Shown here one piece after another: positions 51,753 to 63,624 of a stretch of DNA of 64,000 bases (positions within the stretch are counted from its first letter, which is position 1; each line of letters begins with the position of its first letter). Made by a program: the position numbers and the translations under genes. The DNA comes from Moringa oleifera (taxonomy: Eukaryota; Streptophyta; Magnoliopsida; Brassicales; Moringaceae): positions 3,760,501 to 3,824,500 of the forward strand of contig JAJFZO010000094.1 in NCBI GenBank assembly GCA_021397835.1. Reading direction: 5' to 3'. Below the pieces are notes generated by a model that saw nothing but the letters and a program-made list of their open reading frames with translations, searched no databases and was not told the DNA's origin.

Positions 51753-54700
51753 TTTGATAGAAGAATTTGTGAATATTTCCAAAAGCAAACTAACATTTCC
51801 CATCTTAATCATTATTAATTGAAAAGTTCTGGGTCCATGTGCTTGTTCCTTGAACTCCAATCATATCTTTTGTAATTTGTAGGAAAGCTTCACATTATAT
51901 ATGAAGAAAAGTATGCCCACAAGTTGGGAGTTACAAGGTTTTGGAAAAACTGACATTCAACAACTAAACAAAAATGTAATACACAATTGCAAAGGATGAT
52001 AAACCTTGTCAGAGATAATTGGGACATGACGACCATAAGTCATTGGTACAATTGCCATCTTACCAATGAACTTAGAATAACGATCATCCTGCACAATAGC
52101 AATCAAATATAGAATTGTGAAACATTGTGCCAAGATAACTGAAAAAGGAAAAAAAAAAAAAAAAAGAGAACTGCTATAATTCTCATGAAAACATAAAGAG
52201 TAAAATCGTGTTTTTATGTATGTGAGGGAGACACTTTATCGATATATCCAAGTTGCTTGCAAACTGCTGAGCATCTTTGTCAAATGAAATGGACTTATTG
52301 CACCGATATACTAAGTAAATAAGCATGTTAGTTCCATGCCTCAACAAAAAATGCTATGTCATTTTCACATGCTTTCAATGAATTACACAATTTTAAGGGC
52401 ATATGCTCCTGAAAGAGCGTAAGATACATCCCCAGATCTAAAGAAAAACATTTATTTTTATTTTTTAAAAAAGGGGGAATTCTTGAAGTTCATGCTTCTT
52501 TTGTAGATGGGTATTTTGGTATTGCAACTTGCAATCATGAATCATATAATTAATCCCTCATCCACTTGTTATATGCTGATAACCTTTTACGTTTTGATCC
52601 AAAATTCAAGAGAATGATAATTTTTCAAAACTTGATAATAATACCAGCGTGTCCAATCAGGGGTCTTAATAGAACTCTTCTCCTTACAAAAATGCTTCAG
52701 TGAAGATACTGAACTTCATGCCAAACATTTGTGGTTTCTGAAGTTCTAATATGCTACTTGAATTACAATGTATTGGTCTATTTACCAAATATATACAATG
52801 GCCAATTTAGTATTTATGTCTACAAATCAGGCAGTGAGGTGAAATTTAAAAAACTGGACTTTTACAAGTTCAAAGTTTCTAGGTCAGTGATAGAAACAAA
52901 GAATCAAGAGTTTGGATCATACATCTATTAACTTCAACTCCATATCATACAAACGTGGCCTACCTTAGGATTCACTGCAATAGCAACATCACCAAACAAA
53001 GTCTCTGGACGTGTAGTTGCTATTGTCAGAAAGTCACTCCTACATGGTGAAGAAATATCAAATATGCAACTTTAATATAAACAAAATAGCAATAAAAATA
53101 ATTTGGCAACTGAAGTGGGGTTCCAAATAGATGTTCATTTTTGTTTGAAATGTTATGAATTGATTATAAATTCCAATCCCATACTAATTTCGTCCATCCT
53201 AAGTTCCTCTAGTAATATCATCAATGAAAGACAAGGGATAAACAAAACTTAGATGTTTAAATCTATGTGAATGGGGCAGGGACGCGTTGAGCTCAAACAC
53301 TTTAAAGAACAGAGTACAACCATCAGCATTGAAAAAGAAAATGAGAAAAAAGAAGAGCTATGTCATGTTGGGCATAATTTGGCTCACATTAGCCTGTCTT
53401 AGCCAATGTCATCCAATTGAGAGAAACATGCGCCCATCAGCATTTTAATTCTTAACTCTCCTCAAGACAACTGAGTAAGAAGGCATCTACCCACTTTGGC
53501 CAATTCATTCCATAAGATCAATATTAATTTCATATGAATCTTGTTTCCATTAAATAAGAAGATATATACTTATTACTATTCTATAGTTTGTAACAAGATA
53601 TTCCAATGCCTTAAGCAATTTCAGAAATCACTAATCATGCTTTTTTTGCTTTGACCAAGGTCAAATAAGTCAGAAATTTGCCAAAATACTAGATGGAAAG
53701 AAATTTCACTCATAAATTTATGAGTATGAGCATTGATGACTAAGGCAGGAATCTTGAACCTGTAGGATTGGATTGGTAAACTCTGATAAGCACAAAACAG
53801 AAGGGAGAGGGAAGATTACACCAGGACAAGATAAAGTATATTCTTTAGTAATACATTTTCCAGTAAGAAGGAAGTGATTGTCTGGATTGTACCTTGAACC
53901 TCCAGCAACACGATACTTAATATAATATAGAGTTCCAGGTTCTTCAGAATATTCTACTTCCTAAGCAGAAATCACCAACGTATATGCCGACTGTTATCTT
54001 TTGAAACAATTTTTTTTTTTATAAAAAAGAAAGGGAGAGCAATATTCCCATGAAACTGAAAAGTAGCACACACCAGATCCGAAACTGCTGTCTGTAGATT
54101 TGGAGACCAGTTAACCATGTAAGAACCTGAAACATATATATACATCAGTTCACAACAAAGCAAAGTTGGTTAGTAATTGTAAAGTTTAAGTTAATGACAT
54201 ATTTAAGAAAATGAACTAAAGAATCTTTACTACTTTCAAATATCAGATAACAACAAAGGAAAAGGAACTCTCAGGTCTCTCAACTGATTCTGTTCATTTC
54301 TCAAGAGTCTTTATCACACGCAGACACCAAGAGTGAAATGGAGAGTAACATTTACAATTAAACAAAAAAAAACACCAAAATTATCATTTGAAGGGCTTGT
54401 TAAATTTTGCCACCAATGTTCTAAACAGGGAAGTTACACTTCTCCACAAGATGGGGAAAAATTCATTTGTAGGCAGCTCGAGAAGAAATTAGAGTTGCAC
54501 TTTTTTCATCAATATTAGGAAGTGTATCATCACAAGAAAGCTCCAACTATTCAAATATTTAATCTGAAAACTCTACTGGTCATATTTTTCTAATACACAA
54601 GAACACAAAGGGGAGCCACCTAACTAGAAGAGTATCTACTGAAAATGATATTATAAAGTTATTTATCGAAAGAAAAAAAAAAGAAAACGAAAATGATATT

Positions 54701-57700
54701 AAGAAACTATTGAAAGGCAAGTGACCATATTATATATCAGTTTATTCTATTTAACATGCTCTTTCAGGTCCTATATGCAATCACATTTTATTTGATTACT
54801 TGAGAGAAGGAGAAAACATCTTATAAAAATATACCAATAGCAAAGCTCAAGCACATCAAAGAGTAAAAACATTAGCGGTTTGTTCTGACAAGTCTAGATT
54901 ATAAGAGTGAAACTGCAACCTTTCACATCATTCTTCACACAATTACATCAAGTTCAATCTAGTTTTAGACTTTTGGAACCTCGGTGGCCAAGCCAGCTCA
55001 CATGCAAATGGCCCATAAACATATCTATCATTGACGACCATATTCAGTTCCTTGACTACCAAAATGAAGTTGGTCTAGAAAATGGCTAGAAGTAAGGGCT
55101 ACATGAATTTATACATCCAACAGGAACCTAGAAATCTACAAACATTGAAAAATTATAACGCAAGTGCAACATACTAACCTTTTTTTTTTTTTCCTTTTGA
55201 AGCCATCAGAAGGAAGACAGTAATGAATTAGAATATACAAAAACACATTCAGATTGTACATAATATATATAATTCATGAACATGAAACCAACTTAGGTCG
55301 TTTGAACTCACAGTTCCCTTAGGTTCTGTTATGTGGATGTGTTTACCATACAAATGCATTCTTGCCTATCCAAGTGTTTGCATTTCGCTAATATTTTATA
55401 GTTGTGCATAGCTCAATGAGATCTTTGGGAAGGGTGGAAATGCACTGAGAATGATGTAAACCAAACTAAATGGCTAGTGAGCCAAGGACAAAAAGCACTG
55501 TCTAGGTCTATACCTTGATATATTAAGCCCTTCTCGTGAAGCTTGACAAAGGCCTCAATTACAGCTCCTGCAAAAATAAGAATCAATTGGATCAGAAAAC
55601 AGAAGGTATACAGGCAAAATATGCATACAATATGACACACAATGAAAATTGAAAATAATTAAGTCAATAAAAAATAAAAACTACAAAGTAATGCATGTTG
55701 ATAATATTTTACACATCATATACTATTGTCCAGATTCACAATATCATTGTCAACCATCTCACACTTTCTGCACTAGCCAGAGGTCTACCAGGTAGAAAAA
55801 TGCCTTACGACTTAGATGCTCATCAAGGGTAAAGCGCTCTCTACTCCAATCACAAGAAGCACCAAGTCTCTTAATTTGATTAGTAATAGTTCCACCATAC
55901 CTGAAACATAAAACTTCCTTGTAAGATACCAAATGTAAAAACCAATAACAATGCAACTCACTAGAGCAATGGCTTTCTGAGCAGTACAAGTACTTTTTCT
56001 TTTTTTTTTTTTTTCCCTTTTGAGCAGAAACAAAGGAAATGTGTATTATTTATGAAGCACAAAGGAGATGCAACCTGTTACATGTATGGTTAGCTTAGGA
56101 AATTAACAATTCTATGACATCAATTAAATGTTCTACATTTATAAAAAAATCTCCCGTGCCCAAGAATTTCAAAATTCTAATCCAAAATTCACTAAATACC
56201 CCTACTGGTGTCTCAATATTTTTAAAAGTCATCTTGCTTCCCTCATGCTAAACACTCCAAAAAAATCACATGTGGGATCATCTTCATTTGCCTTCTCTTT
56301 TCTCTCCCTAAATCCAGTCCTGACCATGCCATTAATTCCATGCCTACTGCCCCTGCAGTAGACCACGATATGCCCAGCAGTTGATAGCAATGATGTCCAG
56401 ATCTGAACAGTATTTTTCCTCCTTTCCTCAAATTGCCAATGGTCAAAATCTTTCCTTTCCATGCCTCCCATATAAAATACGCCATCTTAGGAGGAACTTT
56501 CAATTTCCACACCTGTTTCTACGGAAACAGCCTCATCTCATTTCCCCTGCACATCCCCCTGAAAAAAGATTTAACCGAAAAGCGATGCCTCCCATTGCAG
56601 CCCAACTTCCACCACAGTGTGTCCTCCACATCATTTACTATGTTATGTCTCTTAATCACCTCATAAAACCCCTCAATCTACCCTAACTCACAATCTTGAG
56701 CATTCCTGCTTAACTGCACAAACCAGTACCTGTCCTCCCTGCATTCACGAACCCAGGCACCCTTATTACATGCCAACACAAAAACAGCAGGGAACCTTTC
56801 TCTCAACAGCCCATCCCCACACCACTTGCCGTGCCAGAATTTTATCCTATCTCCCTTTTCTAAACTAAAGCCAATCCATTCCTTGGACTCCTCCCACCTC
56901 TTCCTAATTACCTTCCACACGCAAACACCCATATGCTCCTCCGCCTCCCATAGTCATCCAACCCCCCTTCTACTCCCCATATTTAAGCCCCACTAGGCTT
57001 CTCCATAAACCTTCTTTCTCTGTCATAAACCTCCACAACCATTTGCCTAGCAATGCCTTGTTGAAAGATGCCAGCTTCTTAACTCCTAACTCACTTGAAC
57101 ACACAAACAATACAAGTATTTGAACAAAGAGGATAAAACTCATTGAGCCACAAAACATTTTGGTGTTCAAATCTACAACCCCACCCTCTTCCATCAGGAA
57201 TCCAAAATGCAGGCCCCAAGAACTTCAATTTGAATACGTATCTATTAAACTTCACCTCCATGGATCTCCTTCACCATCCCTATTCCTGCATGCTAGCACT
57301 ACTCTCAACATGCGCTCTTACAGGAGCTTCTAATATTTCAGCATGTTGAGCCTGCCCAGAGTAACCATGTTAAATGCAAGTATGTTCTATGTCCACAAGA
57401 TCTGAAGTAGATCATAGTTCCAAACACAAGCTGTAAGGTTGAATTCAGTTATCTTATCAGTAAGACCTGAATTAAGATTTCTAACACAACAAAAACACAC
57501 AAGTAAGTACAGTATCATGTCATAAAAAATTAAAACAACATATATATTGAAGAAAAACGCATGTTCATTCAAATAAATTATAAAAAAACAAACGAATATA
57601 CGATTGCAGTAACAATAAAGTGTGGAAGTAGGAAAAGAAATATACTTCTCTTTCCACTCCCAAACTCGTTTTGTAAACTCTTCTCTACTCAGTTCAACCC

Positions 57701-58016
57701 TTTTTATTCCTTCTGATGCCAGCATCTTTTCCACTACCAACTGGGCAAAAAAATATGTTAGCTTCAAAAAGGGTATTCAGATCCCATATACCAGATAACT
57801 TCTGTTCCAAAATAGTGCACCGTGTGTAACATTTATTTATAAGAAACAAAGAGCAATTCTACAGGATGTAACCGAATTTTTTTAAGAAAAAAAGTAAAAA
57901 TCAAATTTAAAAGGTAATAAAATTTAGACAGTATAGATCATAGCAAAAATCATAAAGGAAAATTAACTAATCTTCATCAAATAATCACAATTCTCTTCTT
58001 CTTCTTTTTTCCTTTT

Positions 58017-58047
<31 letters not shown>

Positions 58048-61000
58048 GGGGGTAGGGAGGACAGAGTAAAAACTCAAACATTGATAGTAATTAGGAGAAG
58101 CATCAAAAATGCAAAAAAAAAAAAGATGATTAAATACTAACATTAGCAGATAAAAAGCTGGAAATATGCAGCCTTTCAGTCCAATACAAACCTGAGTTGC
58201 AATACCGGCATGATCAGTTCCCGGAAGCCAAAGTGTTGGCCTTCCCTTCATTCTGTGATATCTAACCATAATATCCTGGCAAAGAAGACCATAATATTAT
58301 GAGTAAAGAAATATTAACATTGGAAACAGTAAGCACCTAGCATGATACATACATAATATGTAAACAAAGAATGTCCAGAAAACTTAGAGAACAGAATCAA
58401 ATGCTCAGACACGAGGGAATAAGCAGAAAAACAGCATTACGCAGCTAAAATAGTTTTCTATATGTGCCATGAACAGATTAAAGAATCTAACAAATAAAGC
58501 AAACTCCAAGAGGTATCTACAACAAAATAAGGAGAACCTAAAACCAGAACACTACCCTTAGGCCCAGAGCTGCAAAGCAACTTGTAGGCTCTCTTAGAAG
58601 CATATAGTGATTGGCAATGTGCAGTAGGACATGCAGACTAACGCCAAAGAGCAGTTAAGTTTGTTGACCAGAGCTAACTCAGATAGAAAAGCATAGAATT
58701 TCTGGTTGCAGGGATTTCCTGAAGGTAAAATTGTGCTTATTTTCATTACTTTTGGCCTTAAAAATGACAATTGTCCAGCCTTGATGCACCGCAATTGCAG
58801 AGAAGCCTTTCATTATAATAATTGAAGACACCATCAAAATAAAACTGAAACTTGTAAAAGTATATTCAGTTTTTACATAGCCCACACCCCCCCGCCCCCC
58901 ACCCCCCAAAAAAAATTTAAAAAAAAAAAACTTGTCTCCAATATCTCTTGCTCGTAAAGCTATTCTAATGGCTCACTGTAGGCATAAAAGAAAACTGAAT
59001 TTTTTTTTTATAGAAACACGTATAATTTATATATTATCATAAGTGGCACCAAGGCGGTGCCGCCCATATACAAGTGTGGTAGTCTATCTAGAGACTAGGA
59101 ATTCAATGAACTCCAATAATTCCTCCTATTTACAAAATCTACCACCGTCACCATATTTTTAACATCCTAATCCATCTATCGCTAAACAAAACAGGGAGAG
59201 TTTCCTTCCCCTCAAAAGCTATCCTATTTCTCTCATTCCATACTAACCAAAATATCAACAAAGGGCTTGCAGTCACTCTCCTATTTCTGTTCATTTGCAG
59301 CCCTCTCCAAGTCCATAATTCAGCCGACACTAAACCAGCCACAACCCAACTGTACCCTAGTAATGCCAAGACACTCTCCCATACTTGCCAAGAAAATTGC
59401 ATTTGCCCTAACCTTTCAGCACCGAATCAAGATGTCACAGACAAAGTACTTCAAGCGTGAGTTCATGAAATTCACAAGCAAAAAATTCACGAGTGATGTT
59501 GTTCTGACACTAAAGTCTCAGACATAATTGACAATATTTAAAATAAAAAACTTCTTCAATTTGCATTGATTCTTTCAAAAAGCACAAATGCAACTACCAA
59601 TATATAGTTAGCATGATAAATGTCCTTCCGTCAACCAGTTATATCATCCGTTATATGATGTTCACATTATTGTCTGATTAGAAAATTATTTCAAACTAAA
59701 GCTAGCCCACAAAGACTATCATAATTCAAATCTTTCAATCAATTCACTGACTTGAGTGATTTATGCACCTATAACTTCTTCTGCAATACATTGAGATGCT
59801 TAAGTGAGTTCATGCAGGAGTGCACAGCAAGGATTGCAATGTTTTATTTCCCAAGTTAATCAGTGTTCAGATGTCTCTTACAGCTTTATCTGTGAATAAA
59901 TTATATCATTCTCTCTTCCTCTGCAATACCTAACATGATTAGGATGGAATCTTCATTTACCGCATTCCAATATGTTTTAAGCATAAAACTTACACGTGTG
60001 CAAGCACGAGCTAGGATTTTGCATCACCAATGCATGAGATATGCCCCACGCAAAAGTATAACTACCCCACCACATTAACATCTAGTAACTTAAGGCTTGG
60101 ACAACAGAATGCAAGACAAGCATGAAAACCGATTTTAAAAGGATCGGAAGAAGATGGATTAGAAAAAAGAAAATGAATTTCCAAGTTATACAGCAGCTGT
60201 CTTAAAAAGCAGTTCCCCAACCTCAAGAGTAACAAACATTGCATGACCCATGTGCAGCGAACCAGTTACATTGGGAGGCGGCATAGGGATCACAAAAGGA
60301 TCACTTCCCCGATCAAAGTTTGGTTTGAAATACCCTTGAGACTCCCACCTAACATCCAAAAACAAACATATCTTGTAAAAATGTTAACAGACACTACCAG
60401 ATGCAGTGCAAACACTAGACATATGCAAATAAACACAAAGTCACCATTTCAGCACATGCACCCATGCAGAAATCTGCCAGATAAATTAATTTTGGAACTA
60501 CAACGACACAAACAGTAAAATAACTGGATGTATGAATATATACAAAGAAATACATCCATCCAAACCACCCCCCCCCCCCGGCCTTTAAAAAAAAAAAAAG
60601 GAAAGAAACCAGCAACATGAACAGAAATGCTATGTCAGAACCCCATTAAAGCACAATGCAAGCAGCTTGTGGAAATCCTCAAAGGATATGCCAAGACCTC
60701 CTACAATTTCAATCTCACAAGACAATACACCCTCATACATCAAAAGAAAAGAAGTTTTAATAATAATCATAAAATATTCATCTAAGTCCTTTAACTATAT
60801 ATTATTCATATTTGGTGGGGTCAGCATAAGTCTCATGTGAGAACTACTTTTTTTAATCAGAAACAAAGATTATGTATTTATATTAAATACAAGTAGCACC
60901 TCCACGAACTCTACATAATCCTCCTCACTTAGGAAAAAAAAAAATCCCCGTCACAAACCTTTGAACACCTATCCTTAACCAATTCTATAAGGGTCTCCAC

Positions 61001-63624
61001 CCTTTCAAAAGTCCTAGTGTTCCTCTCCCCACACAACATGTGAGAAAGAAGCAGCAGCCCCCTTTCCATAAACTTCCTTTTGGCCTTAGAGATATATTTT
61101 AGAATTACTTCACAAAAACTTCAAAATTGTAGTGATGGATAAGGTTCTTAGCAAGTCTCTAATTTAAGGACTATGCCTCATAACAGTTCTAGACAAGTAA
61201 ACTCCTTTTTCACTACAATTAGAAGAGTGAGTATTATGTCAATAAAATTATGGAGCGAATAAAAGGAGCAGCATGTGGTTTCTTTTGATCTTACGAATGT
61301 ATATAATAAGGTGTAAAACAGAAATCCTCCACCAGATGTTGGAAAAGAAGAATATGTGTATTAGGTATATTGATGTGATCAAGATATGTTTGATACAGTA
61401 GTTAACAATATCATAACTAGTTGAGGCAACACTGACAATTTTCCAATGACAACTGGTACATATAGAATATTTACTTTAATTTGGTATTGATTTTCTGCCT
61501 TTACAAGCATACTTACTAGACACATTAGGATGATATTCTTGGCTTGTGTTTCTTGAAAATGATATGCTTACTAGATACATGAGACTAGGCATTAAGTTAA
61601 CTGCAAATGAAATAGAGGAACATTTAAAGTTCAAAGAGCATTGGAGAAGAAAATTAGTAATGATGGTTTTTTTACACCATAATTAGAAAGAAATTTTCTG
61701 CTAAAAATAAAAAATAAAACAGTTCAAAGAGTTTAGGTTGAGCGGAAATAGGTCACATTACGTGCATGGCAGCTTCAGCAGAATTGAGGATAGAGATTAC
61801 ACATAGTAAAACTGGAGGACTAAGATGCTCCTAGAACCAATCATTTTAAATATGCCAGATCTATTATCAAAAATTAAGGAGAGATAGATGAGGATAGGAA
61901 TCAAAAAGTAACTGGTGGATAAAATGGAGAAGTGCAACCAGAATAATTTGTTTGCCATAACATGAGTCGTATTACAGGTACATTCCTACAAAGTTGCTAT
62001 AGAGCATCAAATGTTAAATTGAAATAGAGGATTGGGTGATAAATAAATAACAAATTGAAAAGACAAATGTAGCTAAAATGAGGATGTTGAGTGACAGCTG
62101 GCTGTAAGAAAAACAAAGGTGAAAACTAGATGGACTGGAAATTAGCTCATACAAGAAAGACATGCTGCACCAAAAAGGATAAACTTGGAGAGGACATCTT
62201 AAACAGTTTTGACCTCTGCAATCTATGCCTAGAGAAACAACTGTATCCAAGAGTTTGAGTCAAATTGATGGCTCAGAAGGAGCACCCGTAGAATCAAGAT
62301 TTTATAGGTTGAGATACTTCAAAATAGAACCATGGTCACAAAGAATCTCACCAAAATGATATGGTCTTTGATCAGGGAAATTAAAAGAATAATTACATAA
62401 CTGACTTCCACTGGCTTGAGATAAGGGCTTCATTGAGATTTGTTGAGTAGTATTTTGGGACAAAATTCAAAATTTGAAAGAGGTAAGTTATTCACCTAAG
62501 AGCTTATTGTCCTCATCATTCAGAAAATGGACATGAAATATCAATGAAAACGAATCTGCTATGCTTTGTTTTTTCCGACTAAGATAGTAGCAAGATCCTC
62601 ATGAAGCTTGATAGAAAAAGGAGAGATAAACAGTTATAAACCTAAACTAGTGCACCATTTCTACCCATGGATATGCCTGAAAATCTAAACTCACTTCGAA
62701 GGGAAAAAAAAAAAACACTAGCAGGCTTGATCAGCATTAGATGCATTATCTAACCAATTATCCGGCCCTTAGCTGAACTAAAGCTCCTAACTCCATCAGT
62801 TTCAATCTCACATTGTAAACCAAGAAAATCAGCAGTCACTTCAAAGCTAACAAAGTATCCAAAGGATTACAAATTACATTGATACTCAATGAGAAATACC
62901 ATTTATATATTCTTTCCTCTGAGGTAAAATCAAAGGACTTTGCAATCTCTGGAGAAGTAGAGACACCATTTGTTGATGCAGCAACTGAAAAACAACAACA
63001 AATGATTAGTACACTACATAAAGCAAATAGTAGTATCAGAATCAAGTCATCACCCCAGTGAAAATTTAGGTTAATTTTCCAAAATCATCCGATTATGTGA
63101 TTAATTAAGGAAAAAGAAAATAGGACTGAACTAGAAAAAGTTCATATTATTTCACTAAATTTCATATTAAAGCAACCAGAAAAGCTTTTCTTTTTTAAAA
63201 ATTTTCTGGATAATAAACCAAAGAGCAACTAACTTGAGTGCATGTTAAGCAGGCCCATTTCTAATCAAGTGTACTTTAAATTCAACATATCTGACGTAGT
63301 TCGGCGCAAGCCATTTTACTCTGGAGGAATTGAGAAAAAGAAAAAAAGGAAAAAGACACATATACTTCACATAGACTGCCATAACAGCTGACAAGTGAAA
63401 CTTGCGAATTTTAGATATGTCATTATAGTACTTTCTATCTCTTCCACTTCCGCAGGAGCCAACTAGAATTTCAAAGAGAGAAATTTACCAGCGAAGAATC
63501 TAGCTTGGGCACTATTAAAATGCCACTGAGAGAGCCTAATGGCACGGCGTCGTTTGGAGAAGAGAAGAGGATTGAGTCTGTGAGCAGAGCAAGAAGAGAG
63601 AAGAGATGGCGTAGAGAGAGCCAT
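38111..63624 (-). CDS. Valine--tRNA ligase, probably chloroplast/mitochondrial, about 27 exons over 25.5 kb
   Basis: Class Ia synthetase that attaches valine to tRNA-Val. The N-terminal ~45 residues ([20 protein letters not shown] and on) are Ser/Arg-rich and lack acids, like a plastid or dual-targeting peptide. Key parts: the HIGH motif as HMGH (~residues 105-108, exon 60348-60222); a CP1 editing-domain segment [20 protein letters not shown] (52,966-53,040); the [20 protein letters not shown] block (49,892-50,107); FFWVARMI and the KMSKS-type loop [10 protein letters not shown] (45,395-45,506); an anticodon-binding domain ([13 protein letters not shown], 40,568-40,718); and a C-terminal coiled-coil tRNA-binding arm ending near [11 protein letters not shown]. 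The first junctions (63624-63489, 62984-62900, 60348-60222) were phased exactly; other exon ends are approximate but the reading is continuous, giving about 960-980 aa. Large introns are filled by LINE remnants. No broken exon was seen. It resembles Arabidopsis EMB2247-type organellar ValRS. Confidence 0.93.
42050..44760 (+). mobile_element. L1-like LINE remnant A, antisense in a synthetase intron
   Basis: Decayed plant L1-type ORF2 in the intron between the exons at ~45,098 and ~41,603. In order: a pre-RT linker ([28 protein letters not shown]); RT motifs in shifting frames ([39 protein letters not shown]); [20 protein letters not shown]; the FADD catalytic box as [13 protein letters not shown] near 43,250; [11 protein letters not shown]; then a C-terminal zf-RVT-like tail ([38 protein letters not shown]). 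Many stops and frameshifts make it dead. It runs opposite to the host gene. The endonuclease end is missing, so it is 5'-truncated; both ends are approximate. Confidence 0.85.
44852..44873. repeat. AT microsatellite
   Basis: (AT)n tract in the same intron, just past the LINE A remnant; could mark its former 3' end region. Confidence 0.8.
47420..48365 (-). mobile_element. L1-like LINE remnant B (3' part) in a synthetase intron
   Basis: Minus-strand, same orientation as the host gene, in the intron between the exons at ~49,892 and ~47,246. It shows the C-terminal part of a plant LINE ORF2: an LLGKW-like start, [32 protein letters not shown], and a VAFF/KG zf-RVT-like region, with stops between. 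Its 3' end carries the shared terminal sequence AAGTAGCACCAAGGGAGTGC (47,450-47,469) also seen in remnants D and E. The 5' limit may extend to about 48,720. Confidence 0.65.
51549..51581. repeat. GA microsatellite in a synthetase intron
   Basis: (GA)n interrupted by one AAA, in the intron between the exons at ~52,005 and ~50,953. Confidence 0.85.
51723..51748. repeat. TA microsatellite in a synthetase intron
   Basis: (AT)n of about 13 units, 140 bases from the GA microsatellite in the same intron. Confidence 0.85.
55995..57350 (-). mobile_element. L1-like LINE remnant C (5'-truncated) in a synthetase intron
   Basis: A poly-T tract at 55,995-56,014 (a poly-A tail on the minus strand) is followed by CAGAAACAAAGG, the same 3' terminal sequence as remnant E. 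Upstream on the minus strand lie LINE ORF2 C-terminal pieces: [20 protein letters not shown] (near 57,060), [20 protein letters not shown] (near 56,850), [18 protein letters not shown] and [18 protein letters not shown] (near 56,480). Open segments are fairly long with few stops, so it may be younger than A. It is in host orientation, in the intron between exons at ~57,649 and ~55,903. Confidence 0.8.
58027..58052 (+). repeat. Poly-G tract of 26 bases next to poly-T
   Basis: A run of about 13 T followed by 26 G on the plus strand; in the transcribed strand of the synthetase gene it reads as C26 followed by an A tract, in the intron between the exons at ~58,194 and ~57,745. Homopolymers of this length are prone to sequencing and assembly error, so the exact length is unsure. 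Confidence 0.75.
58881..58918 (+). repeat. C-rich tract followed by A-tract
   Basis: A C-rich block (58,881-58,907, runs of 6-7 C) immediately followed by an A run. Same C-then-A architecture as the tracts at 58,027 (minus strand) and 60,568. Confidence 0.7.
59000..59430 (-). mobile_element. L1-like LINE remnant D (short 3' fragment) in a synthetase intron
   Basis: Begins with a T run at 59,000-59,009 (a minus-strand poly-A tail), then the shared 3' terminal sequence AAGTGGCACCAAGGCGGTGC (59,041-59,060). The minus-strand ORF over 59,148-59,402 ends in the LINE C-terminal motif [20 protein letters not shown]. Strongly 5'-truncated, in host orientation, between the exons at ~60,222 and ~58,276. 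Confidence 0.75.
60568..60599 (+). repeat. C12 tract followed by A-tract
   Basis: Twelve C, then GGCCTTT and a run of 13 A on the plus strand, in the intron between synthetase exons 2 and 3. Confidence 0.75.
60848..61095 (-). mobile_element. L1-like LINE remnant E (short 3' fragment) in a synthetase intron
   Basis: A T run at 60,848-60,854, then AATCAGAAACAAAGATTATG and CAAGTAGCACC, matching the 3' ends of remnants C, D and B. The rest is LINE-like 3' sequence ending about 61,090. It carries no meaningful ORF. Same orientation as the host gene, between exons 2 and 3. Confidence 0.6.
61190..62330 (+). mobile_element. Degenerate RTE-like LINE reverse transcriptase remnant
   Basis: Plus-strand sequence in the intron between synthetase exons 2 and 3. 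Conceptual fragments in shifting frames resemble plant RTE-type reverse transcriptases: [11 protein letters not shown] (the F-DLEKAYDKV motif), [25 protein letters not shown] (LTRHIQ-IPWCMLFADD region, catalytic box lost), IHETRH-VNCK (DETR--VN-K), [10 protein letters not shown], and near 62,070 [13 protein letters not shown] (the VAEMRMLRWM motif). Order and spacing fit one decayed element. It is a different clade from the L1-like remnants nearby. Limits are approximate. Confidence 0.5.

Noticed and set aside
52731..52931. Plus-strand ORF of 66 codons in a synthetase intron
   Set aside because: No recognisable motif, AT-rich, antisense and of a length expected by chance.
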